Source of the DNA: Diprion similis | Taxonomy: Eukaryota; Arthropoda; Insecta; Hymenoptera; Diprionidae | Assembly: GCF_021155765.1 (NCBI RefSeq) | Contig: NC_060112.1 | Location: 5,890,001-5,954,000, forward strand | DNA length: 64,000 nt | Direction of reading: 5' to 3' | Part shown: positions 24,454 to 40,048 of the stretch, piece by piece | How positions within the stretch are numbered: position 1 is the first letter of the stretch | Layout: each line of letters starts with the position of its first letter | The notes under the pieces: model-generated | Told to the model about the DNA's origin: nothing | Seen by the model: only the letters and a program-made list of their open reading frames with translations | The model's database searches: none | Position numbers and translations under genes: made by a program

Positions 24454-27400
24454 GTTGCACCGAGTACTCCCGATCAAACATGTAAATTCAGCATATTTAA
24501 AAAGTTGATTATGCACATATATATATGTCGGAGATGCGGATCTGTTGATTCTGGGGGGAGTTTTGTGCAAGGTTCTAAGCTACTCCCACCACTCGCTTTT
24601 GCTAACTAACCGTCACGAAGAAATGAATTTTACGCGATGATTTCGACAGGCTGGTAATCATATTTTTGCGCACATTCCATCGGCTCGTCGCCGAAGAGAT
24701 ACTATATGTATTTTTACATATATTCTACTTACAGACAGCTAAGCAACCTCGACATGCCTAATTATTTACACACGTGTTTAAACACAACGACGCAACGTTC
24801 TACTGTATTACGGTTATTGGGGTTAATTTTCTTTTTTCTACAAGGATATTCATACCTTGTCAACAATTCGAATATTTTGTAGATTTTGACAGGAGGTAGC
24901 ACAGAAAAACGGGTTTGTAGCATGTGCGCACATAGGGACTTCTTGACTTATGCGGCAAATTAAACTCGTCAAGAAATCCCTATTTTATGCGCACTTGATA
25001 CGAAAATATCTATTGTGTAACACTAGTATGGTTTACGCATCTATTTTGACAGCGTTCCGTGCGAAATTGTTTTTGCGAAAGTACAAAAAAGCGATTCGAA
25101 GTATAAAAAAATGCGCTTTCATGACCTAGTAATGATAAGTGCTTTTTTCCGTACTCCGCTATAAAAATAGTACATTGTGTACCAAGAGGGTAGGGTGGTA
25201 TTTTTGAGGCCAAGCGCGATGTTTTCCGTACGAGTCGTAAACGAGCGCGCGAAGCGCCCAAGTGCTACTTTTCTCCCGCTTATCACGTCAAAAAAGTAAA
25301 CATTATCGTTGAGTCGGGAATGAAGTTTTTTTTACCACGCGTACTTACAATATTTGTCTGATATTGCAAATTCACGCTCGGCATAAAAATACATCTTATT
25401 GTTCAATGTTCTTATTAACTTATTACTTGCAATTCATCGACTAGAATGTTTACCATGTTCTTTGGACAGCTGTTGATTCCGTTGTCTTATAACTTCATCA
25501 ACACTTTGCGGGTGTAGCCAATAGAATTTTGTTCTATTTCGTCTTCTTTTTTTTTCTTCTTCGAGTAAATGCGACGGCATTGTCTCGGGCTAGAACGATT
25601 CCATCTTATGTTGAATCGAATAGTGTAATAAATATAATGCTGAAATAAATTATTATTATTATTATAATTATTATTTATACTTATATCTTCATCGAGATCT
25701 TGACTTCTTAAAGATAAGTTTCATGATGAACATCTAGAATTTACAATGTGTTTCAGAAATTGCGATCAAATACGTTTAAAGAGTATATCCGACATGTCAC
25801 GCTTTCGAGACAGGTACCAAGAGAGAGAGAGACTGTTTCTCGTTTCTCAAAAAGGCAGAAGGAATTATGCGAAGGTTTTTCATTAATTTTACGTTACTAT
25901 TTATTTGATTTTAAGTGGGTATATTTGCATTTTTAAACCAGCTTCAAGGTCAACTAATTATAGATGCGAAAGTTTAGGCTGATTTCACCTTCACCAGGTT
26001 CAACTAATTATAGATATTATTATTCTTTTTTATATCTTTAAGATACACTCGTCCGTTCTCCTTGATCCTTGATCTTCTCGATTTTGGAATGTGTACTTTA
26101 CTTGATCCTTTTCTATTTATTCACTGTGTCCTATGTCTGAAGCATATTCGATACATTTTTATGGCAATGGATTCATCGTTGATTGTTTATCAAAAAATGA
26201 GGAATATGTATAGAATTTGCGTTACACGATGATCTGCCAGCTATTAGTAGCACCATCAACTTTATTTTAACTGGGTTTGTGTTTGCGTGTAGGCACAGTA
26301 CACATGATCGCGTCAACTCTACCAAATCTTCAGCCAAAGAAGGCCATCATGCAGAACCACGAGCCAGCGCTTTTATTTTAGTAATTCCAAAATGATTAAA
26401 ATGTAGTTGTTTTAAGTTTAACTTTTATAATATTTCCGGTATAATAACTCGGTGTCCCAATAACACACAATGGCTACCTGTTGAAATAGCTTCTTTTTTC
26501 GCCAAAATGATTAAAAAATATCATGTTCTAGTTCTCTTGCTGGCCCCACACATATTTACAAAAAGCTTCAACATTACAAAATGTTTTAGCTTTCCAATCG
26601 AAACTCGTAAAATATCATGCCCTTTAATAAATCTTAAGTACGTCTCTGGAATTTCTTCCTGTACTCGTTGCATTGCACAGGTAATCACCTCATCTAATCG
26701 ACATAATTGTTACTACTAATCTTATACTAAATTGCTCATAAAAATGCTGCCCACCCAATTTGTAGTCGCACTGTCGCACTGTAGGAATCGATCGTTTATA
26801 ATCAGAATTTGTTAGCAAACAAGAATTCAGAGAAATATTAGACATCGAAAATGATTGCAAGCTCTTCTCTGCCTTCTCTTCAGGCCCTGGTAGGCGCGTT
26901 ATGGACGAAGCCCCCCGCGGAAGGGGGGCGAGGGTTAAAAAGCAAATATTAATAAAATACCTAATACAGCAGTAAAATAATTGTAAAAGCTGACGAGGCA
27001 ATCGTGACCTGCAATTATTATGATTATTTTAAGAAATGTCTGATATAAAATATTTCAAATAAACAGACGAAAGCATTTTTTGTATAAAAAATCATTATAA
27101 TGTTTCCTTTTATGTGTAAGTGTCCTAATCTTATAGTTTAAAAACTACAATATTATTGGAAGTTTATAATAATACAGAAAGAAGTTGTTGAAAATTGAAA
27201 AAGACGAGAGAATACTAGAAAAACCGAAATAATAATTTACGGGAAATAAGTATAAGAAGGAATTACAAGCTACTTTCGTCTCGCTTTTCAGGTCAAAAAT
27301 GTGAAAATTTTAATTTAGTCGAGAATAAATGTTTTTTTTTCAACAACTGAGTAATGGGCATAACCTATTTGCTATACTCAATTGGTTGATTAATTGAGTT

Positions 27401-28484
27401 ATTCTGCAAACGTTTTAATTCTCCTTTCACTTATATTTCAAGAAAAAGGGAACTTTCTAGGGTTGTATAAATTTTGGCTTCGTATCCGGCTTGAAACGCA
27501 ATCACATCTTCGACGCCATTGTAGTGTATGGGTATTTACTAAATTCACAGTGTTTGTAATAATTTCTTTAGTTTCTAGCACTCGAGCTTCTATACGCTCA
27601 GGTAGAGCACCACGGTTATACCCTCACTTTCAATACACGCATGTAATCAAACACCACGATGTGATAAGTTGAAACAGTCAATATGTACGATTAGCACAGT
27701 GACAAAAGTGTGTGCACTGACAATAACTATGTACGGCCCAAGATAAAATTCGCGGTAAGTCATTATTTTTATTGACGAAACAACAATAGTACACTTTTTG
27801 AACTAGTATCAATATTTTACCACGAATTATTGAAATAAATAATTTTTTCAGCTGAACACTCTGTATTTATCAGTGTACTTGTAAATAAAATAGTTCGTTG
27901 CCCTGCCGCCAAGGTTCTTCACTATCACTGTACACACCCGAGATTTTCGACCGCCCGCGTCGAGTGCCGATCAGCAAATACTGTGCAGCTTCCTCTCAGA
28001 ACCGAAAAGCATCAAGTTGACGCGCAAATGGCGCGGTCAAACTTCAAAACTTGATGGTCCGTAACAAAATTGAGTGGAGAACTGAACGCTAGCATATCAA
28101 TAATGTTTTACATTTTCGTTACCGTCTGCGAAATCGATGTACAACTGCACTATCGATTGATTCGCATTGCTAATCGTTGCACAAAAGGCGCTTGCAGCGA
28201 TTCCCACGGTGATTCTGCGTGCAAAGAGGTGACTGAATGTTTATTGCGAATAACGTATCGGAATCGTCATTTTATTTTATGAGCACAAGAGGAACGTTGG
28301 AATTGATTCTTAATCATTTTCTTTAAATTTAATACTAACTGAAAATTAAAGTCACTTTACCGTATTGCCGTTGGATTACCCCGGGGTAAGATTACTTATT
28401 TCAAGTGATGAATACATTCAATGTTTGGTATATATCTCGAAGTCACTCTCGCATTGGATGCCGTTGCAAGAAGAATAGAACATT
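24454..28484. other. Spacer upstream of secreted acid phosphatase, downstream of Prp40
   Basis: The parts 24454-24810 and about 25405-25640 align with the flank of the paralogous gene; the part between is an insertion absent from that flank. Beyond 25640 the sequence is AT-rich with no supported coding frame. A perfect GC hairpin lies at 26910-26929 (GCCCCCC, six-base loop, GGGGGGC). The Prp40 3' UTR should lie close to 28484. Confidence 0.45.
24924..24994. repeat. Short hairpin within flank insertion
   Basis: Arms 24924-24947 and 24968-24994 are reverse complements with a few mismatches and a 3-base bulge (GTGCGCA, TAGGGA, TTCTTGAC), with a 20-base loop. It lies inside the sequence present upstream of the secreted phosphatase but absent from the paralog's flank. 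It could be part of a mobile element; a small-RNA hairpin is possible but unsupported. Confidence 0.6.
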
Positions 28485-32172
<3,688 letters not shown>

Positions 32173-33190
32173 TATCCGTCCTCTAAACCTCGGTTAAAAC
32201 ACGTTGATCATTTAACGGCAACACCACCATTCACGAATCACAACGATATATAATTTACTTCGAAATTCCCACGAACTCCTAATTGAGTTATGTTGTGACT
32301 ATAGACATAGTATAGAAGTTGACCGCACGAGCTTGGGCTAACGTGTAAGCGGCTACGATTGTAGCGTAGAAAGAGAAAACTGCTTATTGGAGCCAATTGG
32401 CCACAGACGTAAGAAATATGTTCAAGCCATAGACATCCTTGTCTAATCCCGTATGCCAGACAAGGATATTCGTTCAGATGCACCGATCGATAGCTCGAGG
32501 AACTTCGATAGTCTCGATAGAAATGGTGCGGATTTTCAAACCACCCAATAACAAAACAATCTCTGTTGCAATCTCACAACGGACGTTGATTGAAGAATGT
32601 ATGTAATTACTATAGTCGATCATTTTTTCTGTGCTATATGGGGCAGGTTCTGCCCGCAAGTGGTATAATTATTATCAGCATTGGAGCTCTGAGACTGGAA
32701 TCTCGTATATTTTATTCAACGTTGAAGTTCAGTGTGGCAATCGAGAAAATTACGTCACTACAATGTGGCGTTTTATTGGCTGCTTCGATTGGACCAGAGC
32801 TGTGATTAGACGAATAAATACGAATAGAACCAGACGTCTTTGCTTGTACGCAGCCAGCCGGGAACTGAGCTCAAAATCTTGTCCTCTTAACGTCGCCAGT
32901 CGCTACGTGGCGCCCTAGAATAGAAATTTACGTGGCGCTGCCCGTGTTCCACGCTGCTACCGCTACGTGGCGCTGGCAGTATTGCGCGCTGTTACCGCTA
33001 CGGTGGTTACGTCTACGTCATAGACTTTTGTCTATGTATGTACTGCCAGCACCCCGCAGTACGAACTAAATGGGGTGAAATACATAGGAGCGCCAGGGGG
33101 CTGCTTGTACGGCATCTGTCAAACTCAAAGTCATAACCTTGTTGAAAACAATTAAACAGAGGAATTTTTATTTACAAATAAATACCAATA
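32173..33190. promoter_or_regulatory. Shared spacer of divergent Prp40 and INPP1
   Basis: The two start codons are 1018 bp apart and point outward, so this stretch should hold both promoters and 5' UTRs. It contains a local cluster of the word TACGTGGCGC (about 32904, 32930 and 32963) with spaced relatives, and the direct repeat TGCCAG/CTGGCAG near 32970 and 33043. Next to it, inside Prp40 intron 1, is a TTAGG-type run (GGTTAGGTTAGGTTA, about 32091-32105). No TATA box stands out on either side. Confidence 0.5.
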
Positions 33191-34797
33191 ATGTCGGAGG
33201 GAAGCAGATTGTTGAAGTGTTTGTTGAAGGTGTCGGAAAAAGCAGCGAATATAGCAAGAGTATGTCGCCAAAATCGTCAGTTGTTCAAACTCTTGGTACA
33301 GGAAAAATCTGACGAGGAAAAAAACCCGAGATTTGTACAGGACTTCAAAACTCTAGCCGACGTATTGATACAAGAAACAATAAAACACGACGTGGGAACA
33401 GAGGTATAAAACGTTAAAAAATTGCAAAATTGATATGCTAAGAATTACCAACAATAAGTTAGTTTGAAAATTAAAGGCAGTTTCCAGACCTGGCGGAGCA
33501 TGTAACAGGTGAGGAGAATAACACGTTCAGCAACACATTGGGCGAGTCTGTCACCGTCAAAGTTTGTTCAAGTTTTGACGATACTGCCAACCTCCTGGAA
33601 AAAGTTCTCAATAATGATTCCGAAGTTGCCAATCTACTTGCCATTGAAGTGCACAGAGAAATTCAACTCGAAGATGTGCCAGGGAATAATTGCGTTCCTG
33701 ATAATCTCAAACTCACCACCGATGCACTCGGAATATGGATAGACCCAATCGGTAACTCGTATTGAAAGTTTTTCAGTTTACTCGTTGTCTGTGATTTGAT
33801 TTTTGAATATCTATTCATGCATGCTACGCAATTCTACATTGTTTTGTTCTATTCACTGGCAATATTTCTTTTTCCTGTACATAGAAAATTTACTGTTATT
33901 TGGTGAATCTATACTTGCTTAGCACACAATTCTGACATCTTTAGATTCTTTTTGTGGCCCATAAGGTCTGGGCACTGTTTTCTTGTGTTTTGATAAGTTA
34001 ATGCACGCAGTCTACACAATTGGCAGCCTTGGAATGCTCTTATTTAAATTTCCTAGATTCTACCGCTGAGTATATTCACGGGGTAGAAAAAGTAGATGAG
34101 GTGACGGGTGTTCATTTAAGCGGTTTGAGGTGCGTTACCGTGCTGATTGGAGTCTTTGAAAAAACCACCGGACATCCAGTTCTAGGTGTGATAAATCAGC
34201 CGTTTTACAATAATACTTGTGATTCCGAGTAAGTTGATGGATAAGTATAAATAGAGAATGGTACCTGGGTTTGGAGCTTGGTTGAAATTGTTATTGAAAA
34301 GCTTTTATTGATTACTTCATCACTGTTCTTTCTACTTCGCTTCACTTAACAGGTGGCGGGGATCTACCTACTGGGGCTTCAACTATAATGGTGTTAGACT
34401 GTCCTCGATAAGTGGGCCAGAACTAATCAGGAATGTCGCTGTTCTGAGCAGCTCAGAGAGTGCGGCTGTCAAGTCAAAGTTATCTGAAAATGGCTTCACT
34501 TTGGTCGAAGCAGCTGGAGCTGGTTACAAGTTGTTGACCGTGATTCTTGGTCAGTCTGACGTCTATATTTTGTCTAAGGACTCCACATTCAAGTGGGACA
34601 CTTGTGCGGCTCAGGCTATATTGGGTTCCTTGAAAGGAGGTGTAATTGATTTTGGGAATTTCTTAAAAACTGATTCTCCGAACGATTCAAATCTCATTTA
34701 CTTACGCGCGGATAATGATTTCTGCAATCGGGGTGGTATCGTCGCTTACCGCAACACAGAAATCTTGGAATCTATTAAAAAAATATTATCTCAATAG
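33191..34797 (+). CDS. INPP1: Inositol polyphosphate 1-phosphatase, 366 aa
   Basis: Coding exons 33191-33403, 33481-33751, 34057-34228 and 34353-34797 form 367 codons including stop (human INPP1 is 399 aa). Seen: KVSEKAANIARVCRQ at the N-terminus, FKTLADVLIQE, the metal-binding glutamates in GEEN (about 81-84), the signature WIDPIDSTAEY with Asp159 and Asp162 (the latter codon split by intron 2), GAAGAGYK-like EAAGAGYK, and the second metal motif WDTCAAQAILG. These are the Mg-dependent, lithium-sensitive phosphatase motifs; the family removes the 1-phosphate from inositol 1,4-bisphosphate and 1,3,4-trisphosphate in the phosphoinositide cycle. The N-terminal segment separates it from IMPase and BPNT1 relatives. 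Lithium inhibition is family knowledge, not shown here. Confidence 0.95.
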
Positions 34798-37792
34798 CAT
34801 TAGAATGCGGTGCCAAATTTTCATGATCTTACAACTCGATCCTGTTATTTATTCCGATTTTGGGTTTTAATTAGAGTTCGATACATGCAGGGCATACTGT
34901 GCTTGAAGTGAGTCGGTGTTTTTATCAATTAGTTCGAAAATGATATATTTATGTCTAAATACCTATTTTTAAAGTTGTTACTGACTGGTCCAGATTTATA
35001 TCCCCTCTAAAAATGTACTTAAGCAAAGTCAGAGTTATTGTGTCATGTGACTGTATTGTTATCCAGTTACTAATTATCATTACAATGTGATTTAAAGTTA
35101 CCTCACCGCCGGTGATTGCACGATCTTTTTCGAGACGTTTTTTTTTACGTATTGTGAAGTAAAAAATAACTGAAGATTTCATTACATTTATGACAAAAAA
35201 AAGTGTACTTGACAGTAATTGCATGTATAATTTGCTTCAACCGATGTAAATCTAGTCCAATTCGATAGATCAGAAAATACGATATTCAGTCATTAGGGAA
35301 AAAAAAGTAAATATACACAAGTCAGAGCTTCCACATGCGTTCTTCACTTTTTTCATCACGAAACCAGGCTGATCAAGCTTTAAAAGGTTTAAATCCATGA
35401 TTGGATCTTTCAGGATTCATTATTCTGATCTTTTCCGTGAATCATTGATTTCATGTAGCCAATCAATATGAAATATTTTACATTTCTCGTCCACGTGTAC
35501 AGCAATCAATCGAAAGTTTACATTCCTCTACATTAGACATTCATTGTCGTCTATATAGAATCTCTATTTTATGTTAAAAAATAATTTTGATGTACTTAAA
35601 ATCTCTACTTACCCTACTATTATACACATATATTTACATATACAAAATTTATGTATACATACCTGTAATATTAAGTGTTGAAAAGTTGTAGTAAAGAAAT
35701 GAATAAATTAAATGGGACAAAAGTTGCAAGCGTCAAATTTTACCCGATGAAGTTGGTTGTACCGCTATTTTCAATACAGGTGCCTAAAGTTGATGATTCA
35801 CTATCAACGACCATGAGGTTGCGGTCGAGAAGTAGCGTTTGCCCGATGGTGAGAAAAAATGTGCAAATTTGCCAGTTTCGAGACAGACAAGTTGCCCTCA
35901 AACTGCGATGGAATTTGAATCGTTGATTGAGGATTCAAGACCGCGCGTTAGATCAGGCTTTGCTAGATAAATCCTGCGGTCCGTAATCGTATCTAATCAA
36001 TAACTGAAAGACTTGTTCGATATTCAGCGATTTCGCGGAGTGAAATGTGAGATTAATGATCGCCGTTGGAAACGTGCGATTTCGAAGATCGAAGGGGAGG
36101 TCCGTTAAGGAATAAGAAATTCGTACAGCATGCTGCAAATCTTGTCACCGTAAGGCGCTTTGGAGTACGTCACCCGTGTCGTTTTACGCTTTAGGCTTCC
36201 GCTCAATATTCCGAAAAAATTCGCCAATTCTGCCGTAAGCCTACATCAATGATATTAAAGGGGTGTTATAGATAGGTGCAGATATACTCTGGGGAAATGT
36301 ATGACGCAAGGGAGAAAATTATCATTCGGTTTACAAGAATATCAATATATGTGTTTATGGGACTTTCTTCTACAAACCGAACACCTTTCTGACCGACACA
36401 TTTTTGAGTTAGTTTTCAATGAAACTGTTTTTTTAATAAAATTCATTCTTTTAGCTTTAAAATGAAAAAAAAAAGAACTTTCTTTCTAAAAATTCAGCTA
36501 AATCAAAAACGAGTCGATCAATTTTTATCAAAATCTGTCCAGTTTGTAAAGGAAAGTCCCTTATATGCATATAGAACCATTTTATTACAGTATAAGGGCG
36601 AGGCGCGTTTACTGGCGAATTTCCTCTGCGCGTTGGCATGTCGCATATGTCTGTGTACATAATATTTTATTAATATAAATCGTTAAGTATATCTAATATG
36701 TACTTGTTAGTTTAGTTTTTCGAGATGGCTAAATTAGTAACAGTAAATACGACAAGATTCATTTAACCCGTATTATGGTCAACAGTCTTTTACACATTAA
36801 TTATAATTACGTATTTGTAACCTGTAATGTTGTTAGACATTGTATAATATACATACTGGTAACATATATTCATATGAACATATATAAGTCATTATGTATT
36901 CATACCAATACCATTATTATATAAACGAAAATAAAAATCTTATGCAAAGCGTTACACAGCTTACATTTAAATATAAGATAACAATGACTTATTTTTTATT
37001 CGCACTTTTTGTTTTTCCCCGTGACAGCACAGTCAATATTTATATTTTATGGCTAGACACCTGATATTTCATATTGTACTGTATATGGGGTGTGCGACTA
37101 GTTCGTTTACTTCATTGTTACGGATTATCAACAACGAAATGCGATGATATCCGCGCAATGATTAAATCAGACCTTTGAATACTGTAATATCGAACCGCGA
37201 TGGGATTTCTGGTTGTGCAGAACCCCGTAGATCCAATAAGAACTAAGATAGAAAATCTCCCTGAAAATCTAAACTCACAGAAAAAAAAGATTCCAGCAGC
37301 AGAATGAAATCGCTTGCGAGGATATGTTGCGTTACGATACTTAATTATTCCAATATATTTACAGTATCATATGCATTCTATTTTTCTCGATTATTCGTCT
37401 GCTTCTGTATGAAAATAAATTATATAGAAAACGTCTGTGGGCAGGCAACTCTAGTCACACCAGGGACTTCTGTGCATAGGCATCTTAACAAACATTAACT
37501 TAAACATTAAATGCAGTTGCCTACAGACAGGCGAATTTACCTGAACTCTATCATATTTTTATCTTGCTTTCGGTAGAAGAAAAAAACCGATAAATAGTTT
37601 CTCTGCAAAGCGTGATAGAGTCAAATTTATATTCTTTCGGAGTATATTAAATTAACACGATATAGCACGACTCGCTGATTTGTTCAATATAAAAGAAAAA
37701 TAAGGAAATGATTCAAACTAAAAGCAATGATTTGTTCCTTAGAGAAGAATGTCGTGGAGTTAAATATATACTTTGTTTATGTTTATTTTCGA
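34798..37792. other. Convergent 3' region of INPP1 and GPCR
   Basis: AT-rich, with many AATAAA-like words on both strands, as expected for two converging 3' UTRs. No supported gene was seen, only short frames without motifs. Confidence 0.4.
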
Positions 37793-40048
37793 CTAGATTC
37801 GTTCCTCCGGATGTGAGTCGAGTCGAATGAGACGGCGACTCTGCGTCTGACCCGATCTTGACGAGATGAGATCCGTGTGACGGAGGCTAGCGGATCGTGC
37901 AGGAGCATAATGGTGCCCGCTTGGTTTTCGCCTGACGCTAATATAGGTGCTGCAGGTGTTGATCCTCCGGAGAATCGAGTTGTCCGGAGCCTCCAATCCT
38001 GCAACGCGATCAGGGAAGGATCATTTCTTCGGATCGTGCGAGGAGGCCACGTCTGCAACGAACCGTCACTTTCGAATATCAACTACGTTCACCTCGTCCG
38101 TTTCAAGTGAAGGCCCAGCAGTATTCGATGATATTCCTACATAAATGTATAGTGTTTCTGTTCTTTCAATTTGTAATAAGTGTGCATCGGTTGGTGTTTG
38201 GTCACCTGTTTCACACCGTAGCTGCAGGCGGTTAATATACAGTACCTAAACAATTACCATCGAACACTCACTTCGTCCAAAAAGAAAAATCGAATCCAAG
38301 AAGACTGTTTAAGAAGCCGTAAGGAAAAGAAAATCAATTGTCAAATTTTCAATCATTCGAAATCTTTAAAACCATAGTCAACGTTATTTTGGCTTATTTG
38401 AATTAGAAATAGTTGATTGCAGAAATTGGAGTTGTAAAAACGAACATTTTTCAATTATTTTTGTTGAGGATCGACATATTTGATCCTCTTCCGCAGCTGT
38501 TAACGCTTCTTGTGGATTGGTGGGGCTGTTCGTGGGTTTGGAAAAAATCAGGCATATGTTAGCGAAGCATGAAAGACCGACGGAGTAACTGAGTGACGAG
38601 TTTTCGTTTTGTAAATTAGATCAGGTTCCAGCATAGTAATCCAGCATCCTCCAGCACCTTAGGCGCTATAGGAGGAAATTAGATTAGACGCATTGCGACT
38701 GTACGGAAAATCTATACTTGTGCGAATTTCCAACAGACTCAGAGTCAAGCTTGTGGATTTCGACTCAGGCGATTTGGGATTACTAATTTAATCTGCGACT
38801 GATATCTGGTTTCATTGATGTAGTCTTATGAAGTGCAGATGCTATCGAAATCCATGAACTTGGCTCTGAATGCGATTCAAAGCATTTACTGCACTCTACT
38901 ATTTCATATCCAAGATTATTAACTACCAAATGCTCGTCCCTCAGCAAGTTCGTTTTAAATCCTCGTGTTACTTTTGGTGGAAATGATTGTAAGTGTAATA
39001 GAATTATAAAAGAAATGATTTAGAATAATTTTCATGCAAATCTGAAACTACTAATGCAGCTTGAGAGCGCAATGAATCCCGTAAAATGCGACCAATTTCG
39101 AATTAATCAAGAAACACAAAGAACTTAAAAGTAATCCATATCCGTTTTGAAATTGATGTACTAAATTGTGAATTTAAGATGACCATCATCAATCAATTTA
39201 ACCGACTTTAAATTGAATATCAAGCTTAAAATAATTGGCAAAATCGTCTACGTACTGAGCACTGTATCGGGCAAAGAAAAATGACGGCAAGAATAGTTTA
39301 AATTTGATTTCACGCTTGAGGAAACCTCAATAGCTGGAGAATTGACCTAGACAAATTTACTCCCAAGTTTGAATTGGGACTAGTTTCTACAGTTTGCTCT
39401 CAATTTATTCAAGACGATGAAAAGTGCAGCATGCTGAAAGGCGCGGTCCTTACCGGTTAGAGCAATTCCCGCCATGCTGGTATGGTGCGTTCTTCGACGA
39501 CCCTGAGGGATGATCCGTTGCATGTACGGAACTCGTGCAAGGGTCAGCAGAAACCCGGCTCTAAACCTGGCATTCATCCAGCAGTAGATAACCGGATTAT
39601 AGCAGGAATGAGACATAGATAGCCAGTGGAGAGCGGCCCATAGGTAGGGCAATCCCGACCATACTCGTAACCGGTCATCGTGGTCAAGGGCGAGCTGTTG
39701 GAAAACAGTGGCGTTGGAACAGATCTGCGAATTACATCACTAAGTAGGAAAATATTATCTGATCCCTCACCGTCAGTACGTTGAACGGAAGCCAGCATAT
39801 TGTAAAGACTATCACGACGGTCATCATCATTTTCACCATCTGAAAACAGAGAAAAGAAACTGTAAAGACCATGACAGCAGTAATTTTAGTAATTGAATAG
39901 GAACGATAAAGTGCGTGGCTTAATCGGGCAGAACCTCGAAAGATTGTACAATTTAAAAGCGAGAGGCAAGAATTAATTCCCACGCGATTTTACACCGTCA
40001 TCTTGGTCTTGACAGTTTTGACGGTACTTCCGGGGGAATACATGGCTG
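37793..40048 (-). CDS. Class A peptide-receptor GPCR, 3' exons only (partial)
   Basis: Three exons are well supported: 39771-39839 (TM6, MMMTVVIVFTICWLPFN with the CWLP motif), 39454-39724 (third extracellular loop and TM7, WLSMSHSCYNPVIYCWMN with NPxxY, then a basic helix 8) and 37793-37998 (cytoplasmic tail, 68 codons, with RRINTCSTYISVRRK). Phases agree, giving 181 residues plus stop. A candidate preceding exon (39996-40048, ending KTVKTKMT) would supply the end of the third intracellular loop; its acceptor is uncertain. The TM6/TM7 wording is closest, from memory, to RYamide/NPY-like or tachykinin-like insect receptors that couple to G proteins at the plasma membrane. Exons for TM1-TM5 were not found upstream to 43.6 kb, so either they lie far away or the gene is broken. 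Confidence 0.75.

Noticed and set aside
37783-38082. 99-codon minus-strand frame as GPCR tail
   Set aside because: Its frame does not fit the phase of the TM7 exon; the overlapping frame 37793-37998 with an acceptor at 38000-37999 does, and has receptor-tail wording.
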